Shown: positions 18,880 through 28,261, numbered from the stretch's first letter. The stretch is DNA of 64,000 bases from JAHBWV01 sp964588385 (GCA_964588385.1 CAZPPG010000015.1:5105-69104); one strand, 5' to 3'. Notes: generated from the letters alone by a model not told the origin. Made by a program: numbers and translations.

Positions 18880-19320
18880 TCATCGCTCCTCAAACCTCGC
18901 CGCCTCAGGCATGTCAAATGTCACCATGTCCCCGATCGCGAACTGCTCCGCCCGCTGGCGCTCATCACCAATCGCGCACACCAGCGGAAACCCCGCGTTC
19001 ACCGTGATCGTGTTCGCGCGTCCGTCCGTCGCCACCACCGTCCCCTGCACCCTGCGCGGCCGCCCGAAGACCGGCTCCACATACCGCCCGCCCGTCTGGA
19101 CCGAATCCACCCGCCGCGTGCTCCCACGCACCACCCCCACAATCCGTTTCCCGACCTGCGCCGTCACCGGCCCCGTCGGAATCAGGTGTGTCTGGTACGA
19201 CGTGTTCGGAAACGAGACCACGATGTACCCCGGCTTGGTCGCCGTCGGAGCAACGACCTGCTCCAGTGTGCCGCGGGCCGTATCAATCGCAACAGGTGTC
19301 GTCGGCGAAGGGTGAATCAT
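18880..19320 (-). CDS. Conserved hypothetical protein
   Basis: 146 residues, no signal peptide or membrane segment. Beta-strand-rich: GYIVVSFPNTSYQTHLIPTG, GKRIVGVVRGSTRRVDSVQT, RRVQGTVVATDGRANTITVN and FAIGDMVTFDMP, which has the look of a small beta-barrel or OB-like fold. Its start overlaps the trpG stop by 4 bases (ATGA), so it is translated with that gene. Family not recognised. The 3' flank (18827-18890) is a pyrimidine-rich low-complexity tract. Confidence 0.6.
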   Translation of the reverse strand: MIHPSPTTPVAIDTARGTLEQVVAPTATKPGYIVVSFPNTSYQTHLIPTGPVTAQVGKRIVGVVRGSTRRVDSVQTGGRYVEPVFGRPRRVQGTVVATDGRANTITVNAGFPLVCAIGDERQRAEQFAIGDMVTFDMPEAARFEER

Positions 19321-20009
19321 GCGACCAGCGTAGGCGATTTCGGCCTCCGCGGGCGATCACCCATCCGCAGGAAGTTCGCCAGCAACTGCGGCCCCGCATC
19401 CGTCAAAAAGCTCTCCGGGTGGTACTGCACACCCTCCCAGTTCTGCCTCCCCGCATCCTTCCACACACGCCGGATCCCCATGATCACCCGATTCTCCGGG
19501 CTCTCTTCACCGTCGAATGTCCAAGCCGAAACCTTCCAACCATCCTCACCCCGGCGCGGCTCCCGCGGCATCGTCTCCGGCACGATCACCAGCGAGTGAT
19601 ACCGCGTCGCCGTAAACGGATTCGGAAGCCCCTCATACACACCCTTCCCGTCATGCCAGATCGGGCTGGTCTTCCCGTGCATCTGGATCTTGTGCCGTGC
19701 CACCGTCATCCCGTGCATGTCCCCCATGCACTGATGCCCGAGGCACACGCCCAGGACCGGCACCCGCCCCGCAAACCTCGTCATCACTTGGCTCGAAACC
19801 CCCGCCTCCCGCGGCGTGCACGGCCCCGGCGAGATGATCACGTGGCTCGGGCCCCGCCCACCATCCATCGCCGCCGCCTCATCCGCCGTGATGCGATCAT
19901 TCCGCACCACCACCAGGTCACGATCCGGCTCCAGCGTCGGGTCGAGCTCGCCCAGCCGCTGCACCAGATTCCACGTGAAACTGTCGTAGTTGTCGATCAG
20001 GAGAATCAC
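19317..20009 (-). CDS. Anthranilate/aminodeoxychorismate synthase glutaminase subunit (TrpG/PabA)
   Basis: 230 residues. Class I glutamine amidotransferase: N-terminal MILLIDNYDSFTWNLVQRLG, oxyanion segment ISPGPCTPREAG, nucleophile Cys in VLGVCLGHQCMG, and catalytic His/Glu in VQYHPESFLTDAG. It releases ammonia from glutamine for the chorismate-using synthase subunit, in tryptophan or folate synthesis; which one cannot be decided without the TrpE/PabB partner, not seen here. About 30 residues more than usual form a charged insertion (EPRRGEDGWK) before the active-site His. It overlaps the next gene by 4 bases. Confidence 0.9.
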   Translation of the reverse strand: MILLIDNYDSFTWNLVQRLGELDPTLEPDRDLVVVRNDRITADEAAAMDGGRGPSHVIISPGPCTPREAGVSSQVMTRFAGRVPVLGVCLGHQCMGDMHGMTVARHKIQMHGKTSPIWHDGKGVYEGLPNPFTATRYHSLVIVPETMPREPRRGEDGWKVSAWTFDGEESPENRVIMGIRRVWKDAGRQNWEGVQYHPESFLTDAGPQLLANFLRMGDRPRRPKSPTLVA

Positions 20010-20037
20010 GCGAGGATGCTAGCACCCGGGGCCCGGC

Positions 20038-20307
20038 TCACCCCGGCATCGGCGCGATCCGCGGCACGATCCATTCGATCAGCACGTACGTCGCGGCGCC
20101 CAGCACAATGATCCCAAGAATGATCGACGCGCTCATCCCCGCGACGTGCCGCCAATAGCGGGTCAGCGATCGCATCCGCACCGCCTTGTACACCATCGAC
20201 ACCCCGATCGCCATCGGGATCAGCAGCAGAAACCACCATCGATGGGCATCGATCGGATCCACGAACGGGATGTACGCCAGCACGATCGGCGCGAGCTCAA
20301 GCATCAT
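20038..20307 (-). CDS. Small membrane protein, unknown function
   Basis: 89 residues with two or three membrane segments: IVLAYIPF near the start, WWFLLLIPMAIGVSMVYKAV (about 24-43) and IILGIIVLGAATYVLIEWIV (about 62-81). The start overlaps the stop of the upstream gene (ATGA), and the trpG-like gene begins 28 bases downstream, so it belongs to the same transcript. Family not recognised. Confidence 0.65.
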   Translation of the reverse strand: MMLELAPIVLAYIPFVDPIDAHRWWFLLLIPMAIGVSMVYKAVRMRSLTRYWRHVAGMSASIILGIIVLGAATYVLIEWIVPRIAPMPG

Positions 20308-20861
20308 GCCGCACCCCCAGAGCCCTCGGGCCCTCGAAGCCCGGCCGGTGCCGCCCGCCCCACGCGCCTCGGAAACACAGCATCCAGAATCACGATCAGG
20401 TTCAGCATCCCGGCCACAGCACAGAACAGCGTCCCCAGCTCGTTCACCTTCGCCACACTCCGGATATTCGGCGGCCTCTGACCCGGCTCCGCTTCCTCAA
20501 TCCACCCCCCGGGTCCGATTGTCTCCCCCGGCAGCGCGCTCCGGCGCTCGCCCGAGTCCCGGTCCACGCCCTTGAACACGTTCTGATGCACCCAGTCCAC
20601 CCCCAGCGCCAGCGGGCCCACCCCCGCCTGCCCCACGAACCAGATGCGGCTCTCCCGCCGGTCCACAACCTCGATACCGCCCACCAGAAGGCCTATAGCA
20701 AACAGCCCAAGCACCCCCGCGCATATCAACCGTCCGCGCCGACGCTCTCCCCGGACCCAGTGTCCAAGGCCGGGCAGCATCAGCGCCAAAACCCCCGCCA
20801 CCGGATCAATCACCGAGGTGAAAGCCGTGGAACGCCGGGGTTGTGGATCGTCGGTGGACAC
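20304..20861 (-). CDS. Membrane protein, perhaps DUF6677-type
   Basis: The frame is open to 21125, but I choose GTG 20861 because AAGGAAG lies 10 bases upstream and the sequence before it looks random and covers a promoter on the other strand. This gives 185 residues. An early helix with a small-residue turn (VAGVLALMLPGLGHWVRGER) is followed by RLICAGVLGLFAIGLLVGGI, a soluble loop with GVDRDSGERR, and a C-terminal segment (ELGTLFCAVAGMLNLIVILD). The PGLGHW motif is shared by small planctomycete membrane proteins of unknown function; the DUF number is from memory. First gene of the 20861-18068 operon. Confidence 0.65.
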   Translation of the reverse strand: MSTDDPQPRRSTAFTSVIDPVAGVLALMLPGLGHWVRGERRRGRLICAGVLGLFAIGLLVGGIEVVDRRESRIWFVGQAGVGPLALGVDWVHQNVFKGVDRDSGERRSALPGETIGPGGWIEEAEPGQRPPNIRSVAKVNELGTLFCAVAGMLNLIVILDAVFPRRVGRAAPAGLRGPEGSGGAA

Positions 20862-20936
20862 CAAGACCAATCTTCCTTGATCGCCGGGCACGCGGGGGCC
20901 GGTCCCGCCTCCGCCCGAGAACCTCACGGGCGGCGT

Positions 20937-20964
20937 TTGACAGCTTGGCCGATGCGGGTACTGT
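20937..20964 (+). promoter_or_regulatory. Probable sigma-70 promoter for the acidic protein gene
   Basis: A perfect TTGACA at 20937-20942 and TACTGT at 20959-20964 are spaced by 16 bases. Transcription would start near 20971, leaving an untranslated leader of about 170 bases before the ATG at 21143. The -10 is only a partial match. Confidence 0.45.
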
Positions 20965-21142
20965 ACCGCCGTTCCGGGGGCGGTCTGGCGGGCCGCACCT
21001 TTCGGTCGTACGAATCCCGGCCGCGCGGCACACGCAGCGCCACTCGACGACCCAAGGGATGGAACAACTGGGAAGCGCGTCCGCCCGCGCCAGAACATCA
21101 CCGGGACACTCACCCGCACGTACACGCAGAAGGACGCTCGCG

Positions 21143-21427
21143 ATGCCTCTTGACACCATCCTCATTCCGCCCGCGGCCACCAACGCACACGACCAGCTTC
21201 TGGCCCTCCTCGGGCTTGCCACGCCGGCTCACGCCCCGTGGTCAACCGCCGCCACGCCAGTCCTCGACGCCGAAGAAGACGAGGATGAGGACGAGGCCGA
21301 CCCCTTCGCCGATGACGAAGAGGAGGGTGGTGACGCCGATGAGTTCGAGGACGACGACGATTTCCTCGAAGACGACGACGAGGAGTTGGAAGAGGATGCC
21401 GACTTTGACGATGACGACGATCTCTGA
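21143..21427 (+). CDS. Small, extremely acidic protein
   Basis: 94 residues from ATG 21143, with an AAGGAC ribosome site at 21130-21135. The first 40 residues are ordinary (MPLDTILIPPAATNAHDQLL). The last 50 are almost entirely Asp and Glu with a few Phe, Ala and Gly (for example EFEDDDDFLEDDDEELEEDA). Such tails occur in RNA-polymerase delta-like proteins, histone-chaperone mimics and DNA mimics, but the N-terminus matches none I know. It is followed 52 bases later, on the same strand, by a basic protein gene. Confidence 0.65.
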   Translation: MPLDTILIPPAATNAHDQLLALLGLATPAHAPWSTAATPVLDAEEDEDEDEADPFADDEEEGGDADEFEDDDDFLEDDDEELEEDADFDDDDDL

Positions 21428-21479
21428 TCCGTCCGTCCGATTCGCTTGAGCGAGCCGGCGGGCCAAGGAAATACCCGCC

Positions 21480-22118
21480 ATGTCAAGCCGCCAACGCGCC
21501 AGCAAGTCCGAGAATCTCACCGCCTCCACCGACGCGTCGGCGATCCCGCCCACGCCCGTCTCCTCCGCCTCCGCCTCCACCTCCGCCCCGGGGCACCCCG
21601 CCTACGGCTCGGTCGTCGATCGCCGCTCGGGCCTGGACCGGCGCGAGATCGCGGCAGCTCTCAAGAAGGCTCAGCGCCTCAACGCCGCGGACGAGGGCCC
21701 GGATAACGGCATAACGAAGGACGTCGACTTCTCGGACGCAAGCGCGGCCCCTACCGGCGCCGAACGTCGCCGCGGCCCGGGCCGCCGCCTCTCCGATTTC
21801 ACGCGTTCCGCCGAAGAGGGCGAACTGACCAGCGAACAGTTCCTCTTCGTCATGGCCATCGAGGCCTTTAAGCGCTCCAACGATCGCATGTTCCCCACCT
21901 GGTGCGACGTGCTCGAGGTCGTCCGCCTCCTGGGCTACCGCAAGACCATGCCCAGCGAACTGAATCTCCGCAACGCCGAGGACTGGCGCGAGTCGCCCCT
22001 CACGCCCGCCAACGTCCGCGCCCCGCGCTGGAATGAGAACGGCAAGGTCGACGCCGAGCGCGCCAAGACCACGAGCGCAGGCCAGAACCAGCGCGAGAGC
22101 GATCGCCGCGCGGCGTGA
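21480..22118 (+). CDS. Conserved hypothetical protein with Arg-rich motifs
   Basis: 212 residues from ATG 21480, preceded by AAGGAAA. A Ser/Thr/Ala-rich N-terminal 45 residues, then two related basic motifs (VVDRRSGLDRREI and ERRRGPGRRLSDF), then a helical core: EEGELTSEQFLFVMAIEAFK, NDRMFPTWCDVLEVVRLLGY and RNAEDWRESPLTP. No signal peptide or membrane segment. The basic motifs could contact nucleic acid or the acidic protein encoded just upstream; that is inference. Function unknown. Confidence 0.65.
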   Translation: MSSRQRASKSENLTASTDASAIPPTPVSSASASTSAPGHPAYGSVVDRRSGLDRREIAAALKKAQRLNAADEGPDNGITKDVDFSDASAAPTGAERRRGPGRRLSDFTRSAEEGELTSEQFLFVMAIEAFKRSNDRMFPTWCDVLEVVRLLGYRKTMPSELNLRNAEDWRESPLTPANVRAPRWNENGKVDAERAKTTSAGQNQRESDRRAA

Positions 22119-22162
22119 TCGCTCCGATGCGCCCCCTGAACCGACTCTCACTTCCAATGGCC

Positions 22163-22591
22163 TCACACGCTCGGCAGCGAGTCGTCAACGAACTCCAAGA
22201 CGTCGGGCGGGATGTCCGTGTCCCCCGGCTGCGACACCTCGGCCTTGAGCCACGTCCACGCCGATGCCAACGACGGGTCGCTGGGCTGCGCGCCCTGAAT
22301 GAAGTCGTCGACCATGCCGTCGAGTTTCGCGGCGTACGCGATCGCGTTCGCGGGCGTGAGCGTGACGACCTGGCTGCCGAGCGCGTCATCGGTCAGCGCA
22401 CGCCTCATCCATGCGTTGACCGCGACCGGTTGGCTTCCGGTGGATCCGGAAAGCCATGTCCTCGCGAGCCCTCGTGCCGATGTGCTCGGAGGCGCGGGAT
22501 TCGCATCCAGAAGCGCCTTGATCAGTCGCTTCAATGTTCGCTTCAAACCCGCCGCGTTCGTGTACGGATCCGGCTGACTCCGCATGGCCAT
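22163..22591 (-). CDS. Hypothetical protein
   Basis: 142 residues from ATG 22591, with a good ribosome site (GGGAGG, 5 bases upstream). It is predicted soluble and helical, with LKRTLKRLIKALLDANPAPP, VNAWMRRALTDDALGSQVVT and IAYAAKLDGMVDDFIQGAQP. No motif recognised. It lies 77 bases downstream of the kinase gene on the same strand and could be cotranscribed with it. Confidence 0.55.
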   Translation of the reverse strand: MAMRSQPDPYTNAAGLKRTLKRLIKALLDANPAPPSTSARGLARTWLSGSTGSQPVAVNAWMRRALTDDALGSQVVTLTPANAIAYAAKLDGMVDDFIQGAQPSDPSLASAWTWLKAEVSQPGDTDIPPDVLEFVDDSLPSV

Positions 22592-22668
22592 GGCAACCTC
22601 CCGAGATGGAGCGCGACCCAGAGCCGCGACCGCCGCAACAGTGGGCTCACGCCAGCATCAGGACTGTA

Positions 22669-25296
22669 TCACGGGCCACCGCTCGGCTCAGACGCCGACA
22701 GACGATCGAGCTCGCGCTTCCATTGCTCATGACTCTCCATCTTGCCCCAGTTCTCATAGAGCGCCACGAGCCGCTCAACTGTCAGCAAGTACGGCCTCGT
22801 CGCCACTTCCACGTTCCTCAATCGTCGCTCGGCATCAAGCAGAAGCGCCTCCGCTTCCTCGAATCGGCCAACCCTGGCCAGGTTCTCCCCTTGCAGCGAT
22901 TGAGACGCCAGCGCTCGCCACGAGTCCTCTCCGAGCAGGTTTCGACGGATCGATGCGACCTGCCCGTACAAGTCCGCGGCTTCGGCGAACCGACCTTGCT
23001 CCTGATATGTCTTCGCCAGGATCGCGATCGCGCCCGAAGTCCCCTCGCTGTTGATGCCCAGCTCTCTCTCATAAATCGTGACCGCCTCGCGCGCGAAGAC
23101 CTCTCCCCGCACCGGATCCCCCGACTCGGAAAGCACGAGAGCCAACGTCGCCTTCGCGCTCGCGAGCTGCGTTGTTTCGCCGGAGATCCGTTCTTCGATC
23201 TCCAGCGATCGCTCGGCGGACGAGATCGCTCGATCAAACTTCTTGACCGATCTCGCCGCGTCCGCGTGCCACCGCAGATAGGCCGCAAGGTCGAGCTCCG
23301 GTGCTTCGATCCGCTCCGCAGCGGCCACCATCCGCTCGGTCAGCTCGAACCTCTCCGCATGCCGCGCCTGTGGCACCAGACAAATGGTCGAGTAGGCCGC
23401 AAGCACCACCAGGTGCTCGTCTGTTTCGCTCCCCGGCGGCTCGATCTCTGCGAATGTGCGGACCGCACTCTCGATCATCTCCGCACCTTCCGCCTGTCGG
23501 CCGGCCCGCACCATGGCGCTGGCCACCGAGGACATCGCTTCGAGCGTCAATGGATGCGTCGCCCCAAAGTGCTCACGCCGGATCTCCAGCCCGCGCATCG
23601 CATACGCAAGCCCGAACTCATCGCGCCCAAGGGAAGATGACGCTCTCTGAAGGTGCAGGTTCGCGTCGGCAACCGTCTCGCGCGGCGTCTCCGGATCGCG
23701 CTCCATCATCTCCACCGCCGAACGCAGGTGGTGATACGCCTCCTCGTATCGTCCGAGCGTGGAATAAATGAAGCCGATCTTGTACTCCACGTCCGCACGC
23801 ACCGACGGGTCTTCAATCTCGTCCAGCATCTTGACCGACTGATCGAGCACATACCCGACTGATACGTCCACGCCCGCCGACTCCCGCGGACTCGCCGAAC
23901 CCAGCACCTCATCAACGAACAGCTTCAAGAACGCCCCCGACCGCGCCGCCTCCCGCGTCGCCTTCTTCTCCTGACGAGTCGCCTCTTCAATCGCCTCGCT
24001 CAACTTCGTGTTCGTCTTCGTCAACTCCGTGTTGGCCACGTTCGCCCGGTACAGCCCATACCCCGCGCTCGCCAGCCCGCCCACCAGCGCGAGCACAATC
24101 GCCGACGCTGACACCACCAGCGCACGGTGACGCCGCACGTACTTCCGCGCCCTGTACCCCAGCGTCGGAGGCACCGCCTCCACCGCCTCGCCCGCCAGAT
24201 ACCGCAGAAGGTCCTGCGCAAGCTCGGCCGGCGACTGATACCGCCGCGCCGGGTCCTTCTCCAGGCACTTCATCACCACCCAGTCCAGCTCACCCCGCAG
24301 CTCGCGCGTCAGCGCCTCCGCATCCGTCGCCCGCGCCAGCGCCACCCGCTCACGCACCGCCGCCGCTCGCGACACACGCGTCGAGGGCCGCTGCGGCTCC
24401 GTCTCCGCGATCAGCCGCTCCGCCTGCGCCGCCGTCTTGTTCCGGAACAACGCGGGGTCCAGCGGCATCGCCCCCGCCAATAACTCATACAGCATCACGC
24501 CGATCGAGTACACATCCGTCCGCGTGTCCAGGTCCAGCGACCCCCGCACCTGCTCCGGCGACATGTACCCCGGCGTCCCCACGATCTGGTTGAGCTGGGT
24601 GTACACCGTCTGCTCACCCTCGTGCATCTCCACCGGCTTGGCGATCCCGAAGTCGATGATCTTCACCACCGGCGCCCCGTCCGACACCGCCACCAGCACG
24701 TTCGACGGCTTCAGATCCCGATGGATCATCCCCTTCGTGTGCGCGTGCTGCACCGCGCGGCACACCTGCCCCACCAACTCCAGCCTCGCCCGCAGCGACA
24801 ACTTCGCGTCATCGCAGTACGTCGTCAGAGGCAGCCCCTTCACAAACTCCATCACGATGTACGGGCGACCATCCGGCAGCTCCGACGCCTCGAACACCCT
24901 GGCGATCCCGGGATGCTCCATCCGCACCAGCGACTGACGCTCGCGCTGAAACCGGGCGATGACCTGGTCGTTCTCTCGCCCCGCCCGCAGCAGCTTGATC
25001 GCCACCTGCCGCCGAATCGGCTTCTCCTGCTCCGCCAGATACACCACACCAAACCCGCCCTCGCCCAGCACGCCCCGCACGCGATACGGCCCGATCGTCT
25101 CCGGCGCAGGCCTGCGCGCGCCCGAGACGCCCGACGGCGTGTCTCCCATGAAGTGCGAACCGATCACGCTGGCGTCCACGCCCGGCTCCGGCGTCTCTGG
25201 GTCGGAACTCCCCGTCGCCTTGGCCAGACCTCCCACTCCGCCCGGTCCCTCGAGCCCACGTCCCAGATCGCCCGGATTCTCGTCGTGCTCAGCCAT
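22669..25296 (-). CDS. Hanks-type Ser/Thr protein kinase with transmembrane segment and TPR-like repeats
   Basis: 875 residues from ATG 25296 (a GTG two codons earlier is possible). The kinase domain (about 69-370) has the glycine loop GEGGFGVVYL, VAIKLL with Lys101, the catalytic loop HRDLKPSN (192-199), DFG (215-217) and GTPGYMSPEQV. A membrane segment follows (VVSASAIVLALVGGLASAGY, around 395-415), then a coiled coil (TNTKLSEAIEEATRQEKKAT) and a long extracytoplasmic array of tetratricopeptide-like repeats (for example FIYSTLGRYEEAYHHLRSAV). This is the planctomycete signalling-kinase layout: cytoplasmic catalytic domain and external sensing or protein-binding repeats. Substrates unknown. 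Confidence 0.92.
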   Translation of the reverse strand: MAEHDENPGDLGRGLEGPGGVGGLAKATGSSDPETPEPGVDASVIGSHFMGDTPSGVSGARRPAPETIGPYRVRGVLGEGGFGVVYLAEQEKPIRRQVAIKLLRAGRENDQVIARFQRERQSLVRMEHPGIARVFEASELPDGRPYIVMEFVKGLPLTTYCDDAKLSLRARLELVGQVCRAVQHAHTKGMIHRDLKPSNVLVAVSDGAPVVKIIDFGIAKPVEMHEGEQTVYTQLNQIVGTPGYMSPEQVRGSLDLDTRTDVYSIGVMLYELLAGAMPLDPALFRNKTAAQAERLIAETEPQRPSTRVSRAAAVRERVALARATDAEALTRELRGELDWVVMKCLEKDPARRYQSPAELAQDLLRYLAGEAVEAVPPTLGYRARKYVRRHRALVVSASAIVLALVGGLASAGYGLYRANVANTELTKTNTKLSEAIEEATRQEKKATREAARSGAFLKLFVDEVLGSASPRESAGVDVSVGYVLDQSVKMLDEIEDPSVRADVEYKIGFIYSTLGRYEEAYHHLRSAVEMMERDPETPRETVADANLHLQRASSSLGRDEFGLAYAMRGLEIRREHFGATHPLTLEAMSSVASAMVRAGRQAEGAEMIESAVRTFAEIEPPGSETDEHLVVLAAYSTICLVPQARHAERFELTERMVAAAERIEAPELDLAAYLRWHADAARSVKKFDRAISSAERSLEIEERISGETTQLASAKATLALVLSESGDPVRGEVFAREAVTIYERELGINSEGTSGAIAILAKTYQEQGRFAEAADLYGQVASIRRNLLGEDSWRALASQSLQGENLARVGRFEEAEALLLDAERRLRNVEVATRPYLLTVERLVALYENWGKMESHEQWKRELDRLSASEPSGGP

Positions 25297-25464
25297 ACGC
25301 ACAGTGTAAGAGAATCACCCCAGCCTCGAAATGCCGAACGGCGCGCCACGCACCCCTTCACCCGACCCTCGTCTCGCCCCTCGCTCCCGACCGGATCCCA
25401 ATCCGCATACTGAACCCGCCGCGCTCCCGCCCGGTATCCTTTGAACCCAAAGGAGATCGCACCC

Positions 25465-27501
25465 ATGCGGAGCACATCACGTTCTCGCGTTGCCCTCACG
25501 CTCACGACGCCCGCCTCACTCCTCGCCTCGCTCCTCTTCACCTCAGCCGCGCTCGCGCAGAACGCGACCACCCAGCCCGCGCGCGACCCGCGCGTCCTCT
25601 CCACCCCTGCCTCCGAGCCTCTCGCCTCGATCTCCCTCGAACGCTTCCTCAAGATCCGCGCCCCCGGCTCACCCCAGATCGCGCCGGACGGCACCCTTTA
25701 CGTCCGCGACTGGCCGGACGGCATCTGGCAGCTCTATCGCGTGCAGGGCAACGCCGCAGGCCCCGACTCCAAAATGGTCAAACTCACCGACTACAAGGAC
25801 GGACTCTCCGGATACTCAATCTCCCCGGACGGCTCCAAGATCCTCCTCTTCCACGCCGTGGGCGGCAACGAGAACACGCAGATCTCGCTCTTGGACCCCA
25901 AGGCCGCGCCCGGAGACCCGAGCGCGATCAAGCCCATCATCTCCAACCCGAAAGTCCAGTTCGCCGCCAACAAGTGGTTCGCCGACTCCTCCGGCTTCAT
26001 CTACACCGGCAACGCCGAGAGCGAGCGCGACTTCTACATCTATCGCTACGACTTCGCCAGCGGCAAGACCACGCGTTTGCTCGATCGCGCTGGCTCATGG
26101 GATGCAGAGGACGTCACGCTCGACAAGTCGCGCGTCCTCGTCGCCGAATATCGCTCCATCTCCGACACCTCGATCTACGAGCTCAACACCGCCGACGGCT
26201 CCATGAAGGACCTCGGCATGAAGGGCCCCGACGGCTCCACCGTCTCCCAGTCCTTTGTCGGCTATCTCCCCGGTGAGAAGAGCGTCCTTATCGTCGCAGA
26301 CACCGAAGACGGCAAGCGCAAGCTCTACGAGAAAGACCTTGCCAGCGGCTCAACCAAGAAGCCCATCGCCGAGATCGACGACTACGAGATCGACGGCGCC
26401 TCGATGAACACCGAGCGCACCCTCCTGGCCGTCGTCACCAACAAGGACGGCTATGGCGCACTCCAGCTCTACCGCCTCCCCGGCTACGCCAAGGTCGAAC
26501 TCCCCGCCATTGAAGAGGGCGCCATCTCCCTGAACGAACTCAAGGGTGACCGCATCACTTGGTCCGTCTCCAACGCCCGCACACCCGGCCTCTCTTACAC
26601 ATGGAACGTCCCGCCCGCCGGTCGCTCCGCCGACACGCCGCGTCAGGTCACCATGGCCGACACCCAGGGCATCGACCTCGCCCAGTTCACACTTCCCAAA
26701 CTCATCAAGTACAAGGCCGCGGACGGCCTTGAGATCCCCGCCTTCCTCTTCCTCCCTCCCGGCCACGTCGAGGGCACACGCATCCCCTTCATCGCCAACT
26801 ACCACGGCGGCCCCGAAGGCCAGTTCCGCCCCGTCTTCAGCGCTCAGAACCAGTACCTCCTCGCCCAGGGCTTCGGCATCATCCAGCCCAACGTCCGAGG
26901 CAGCACCGGCTACGGCCGCGCCTTCCACATGATGGACGATTACAAGGGCCGCTGGAAGTCCGTCAGCGACGGCGTCGATGCCGCCAAGTGGCTCGTCGAC
27001 AACAACTACGCCAAAGCCGGACGCATCGCCACCTACGGCGGCTCCTACGGCGGCTTCATGTCCGTCGCCACCCTCGTTGAAGACGGCCTCCGCGTCGAAC
27101 GGGGCGAGCAGAAAGAGCCCCTCTTCGGCGCCGGCATCAACGTCGTCGGCATCGTCAACATGAAGACCTTCCTCGAGCAGACCAGCGGCTACCGCCAGAA
27201 ACTCCGCGAGGTCGAGTACGGCCCGCTCACCGACTCGGAGTTCCTGGAGTCCGTCTCCCCCATCAACCAGATCGAGAAGATCAAGGTCCCCATGCTCATC
27301 GCCCACGGACTCAACGACCCGCGCGTCCCCGTCGGCGAGGCCATGCAGCTCGCCGTCGGCCTCATGCAGCGTGGCTACGAGCCCGAGCAGGTCTACTTCC
27401 CCGACGAAGGCCACGGCTTCGCCAAACTCTCCAACCGCCTGATTTTCTCTCAACGCATGGTGGAGTTTCTGCGGAAATCGATCGGCACCGACGCGGAATG
27501 A
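25465..27501 (+). CDS. Secreted S9-family (prolyl oligopeptidase-type) peptidase
   Basis: 678 residues from ATG 25465, chosen because a strong AAAGGAG lies at 25449-25455; an in-frame upstream start would include that site. The signal peptide ends ...LFTSAALAQ. The middle is a beta-propeller with WD40-like pieces (GLSGYSISPDGSKILLF), and the C-terminal alpha/beta hydrolase domain has the nucleophile Ser in ATYGGSYGGFMS, Asp in AHGLNDPRVPVG and His in PDEGHGFAKLSNR. All catalytic residues are present. It would cleave peptides outside the cytoplasm, dipeptidyl- or acylaminoacyl-peptidase style. Single gene. Confidence 0.9.
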   Translation: MRSTSRSRVALTLTTPASLLASLLFTSAALAQNATTQPARDPRVLSTPASEPLASISLERFLKIRAPGSPQIAPDGTLYVRDWPDGIWQLYRVQGNAAGPDSKMVKLTDYKDGLSGYSISPDGSKILLFHAVGGNENTQISLLDPKAAPGDPSAIKPIISNPKVQFAANKWFADSSGFIYTGNAESERDFYIYRYDFASGKTTRLLDRAGSWDAEDVTLDKSRVLVAEYRSISDTSIYELNTADGSMKDLGMKGPDGSTVSQSFVGYLPGEKSVLIVADTEDGKRKLYEKDLASGSTKKPIAEIDDYEIDGASMNTERTLLAVVTNKDGYGALQLYRLPGYAKVELPAIEEGAISLNELKGDRITWSVSNARTPGLSYTWNVPPAGRSADTPRQVTMADTQGIDLAQFTLPKLIKYKAADGLEIPAFLFLPPGHVEGTRIPFIANYHGGPEGQFRPVFSAQNQYLLAQGFGIIQPNVRGSTGYGRAFHMMDDYKGRWKSVSDGVDAAKWLVDNNYAKAGRIATYGGSYGGFMSVATLVEDGLRVERGEQKEPLFGAGINVVGIVNMKTFLEQTSGYRQKLREVEYGPLTDSEFLESVSPINQIEKIKVPMLIAHGLNDPRVPVGEAMQLAVGLMQRGYEPEQVYFPDEGHGFAKLSNRLIFSQRMVEFLRKSIGTDAE

Positions 27502-27625
27502 CAATGTGACCGGCTCGCGCCGCGCGCCAACAATCCGGGTTCCGCCCGGAGGCGTCCGAACGCGCCCGGCGGCACGGGCGCGTGGTCCCGACCGGTTCGC
27601 ATACCTATGCTCTGAATGAATAAAA

Positions 27626-28162
27626 ATGCTTGAAGCCCCCGCCGCCCAACCCGTGATCCAGATCCTCGTCCGCATGCTCCGCTCTTCCGACTCCATGGAA
27701 GAGCTGACCTCCCTCCTGCACCGCGCCTACGCCGAGCAGGGCGCCATGGGCCTGCAACCCCTGGCCGGACGCCAGACCGTCGATGTCACCCGCGCCCGCT
27801 CCGCCACCGGCGAGAACTTCGTCGCCACCCTCGGCGACAACGGCCCCCTCGTCGGCACCATCCTCTTTCAAGAGAAAGAATCGGCCGCCTTCCCCGAGTG
27901 GTTCCAGAGGCCCGAGGTTGCTCACTTCTCGCTCTTCGGCGTCGATCCCCTCCACCAGGGCCGCGGCATCGGGGGCCTGCTCCTCGCCGCCGTCGAACAA
28001 CGCGCCAAGGAACTCGGCAAGGCCGAAATCGCCCTCTCCATGGCCGAGCCCGACACCAAGCTCAGCGGCTACTACGCCCACCGCGCCTACCGCTTCATCC
28101 AGCACTGGCAGTGGCCGTACACCAACTACCGCAGCGTCATCCTCAGCAAGTCGCTCGCCTGA
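27626..28162 (+). CDS. GNAT-family N-acetyltransferase
   Basis: 178 residues. The acetyl-CoA binding signature is clear: FSLFGVDPLHQGRGIGGLLL (Q/R-x-x-G-x-G with the preceding beta-strand), followed by the helix AAVEQRAKELG and YYAHRAYRFIQHW near the end. No other domain. The substrate is unknown. It starts the accessory patch 27626-29904, and a short hairpin follows immediately after its stop. Confidence 0.88.
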   Translation: MLEAPAAQPVIQILVRMLRSSDSMEELTSLLHRAYAEQGAMGLQPLAGRQTVDVTRARSATGENFVATLGDNGPLVGTILFQEKESAAFPEWFQRPEVAHFSLFGVDPLHQGRGIGGLLLAAVEQRAKELGKAEIALSMAEPDTKLSGYYAHRAYRFIQHWQWPYTNYRSVILSKSLA

Positions 28163-28179
28163 GCAGGGCGAAGCCCTGC
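28163..28179 (+). terminator. Short hairpin after the GNAT gene
   Basis: GCAGGGC, a GAA loop and GCCCTGC form a perfect 7-pair stem beginning right at the acetyltransferase stop codon. There is no T-run, so it is a weak terminator or an mRNA-end stabiliser rather than a classical one. The next 70 bases contain another imperfect hairpin (CCGGGGCGTGG with CACCCCCGG). Confidence 0.4.
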
Positions 28180-28261
28180 ACGCCAGTAGCCGGGGCGTGG
28201 AGCAAGGTCGCCATTGGCGACAGAAGCGACACCCCCGGAAAGCGACCGTCCATACCACATC

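Noticed and set aside
20862..21125. Longer start for the membrane protein ending at 20304
   Set aside because: The added part is Pro/Arg/Gly-rich without conserved features and covers the TTGACA promoter of the divergent gene.
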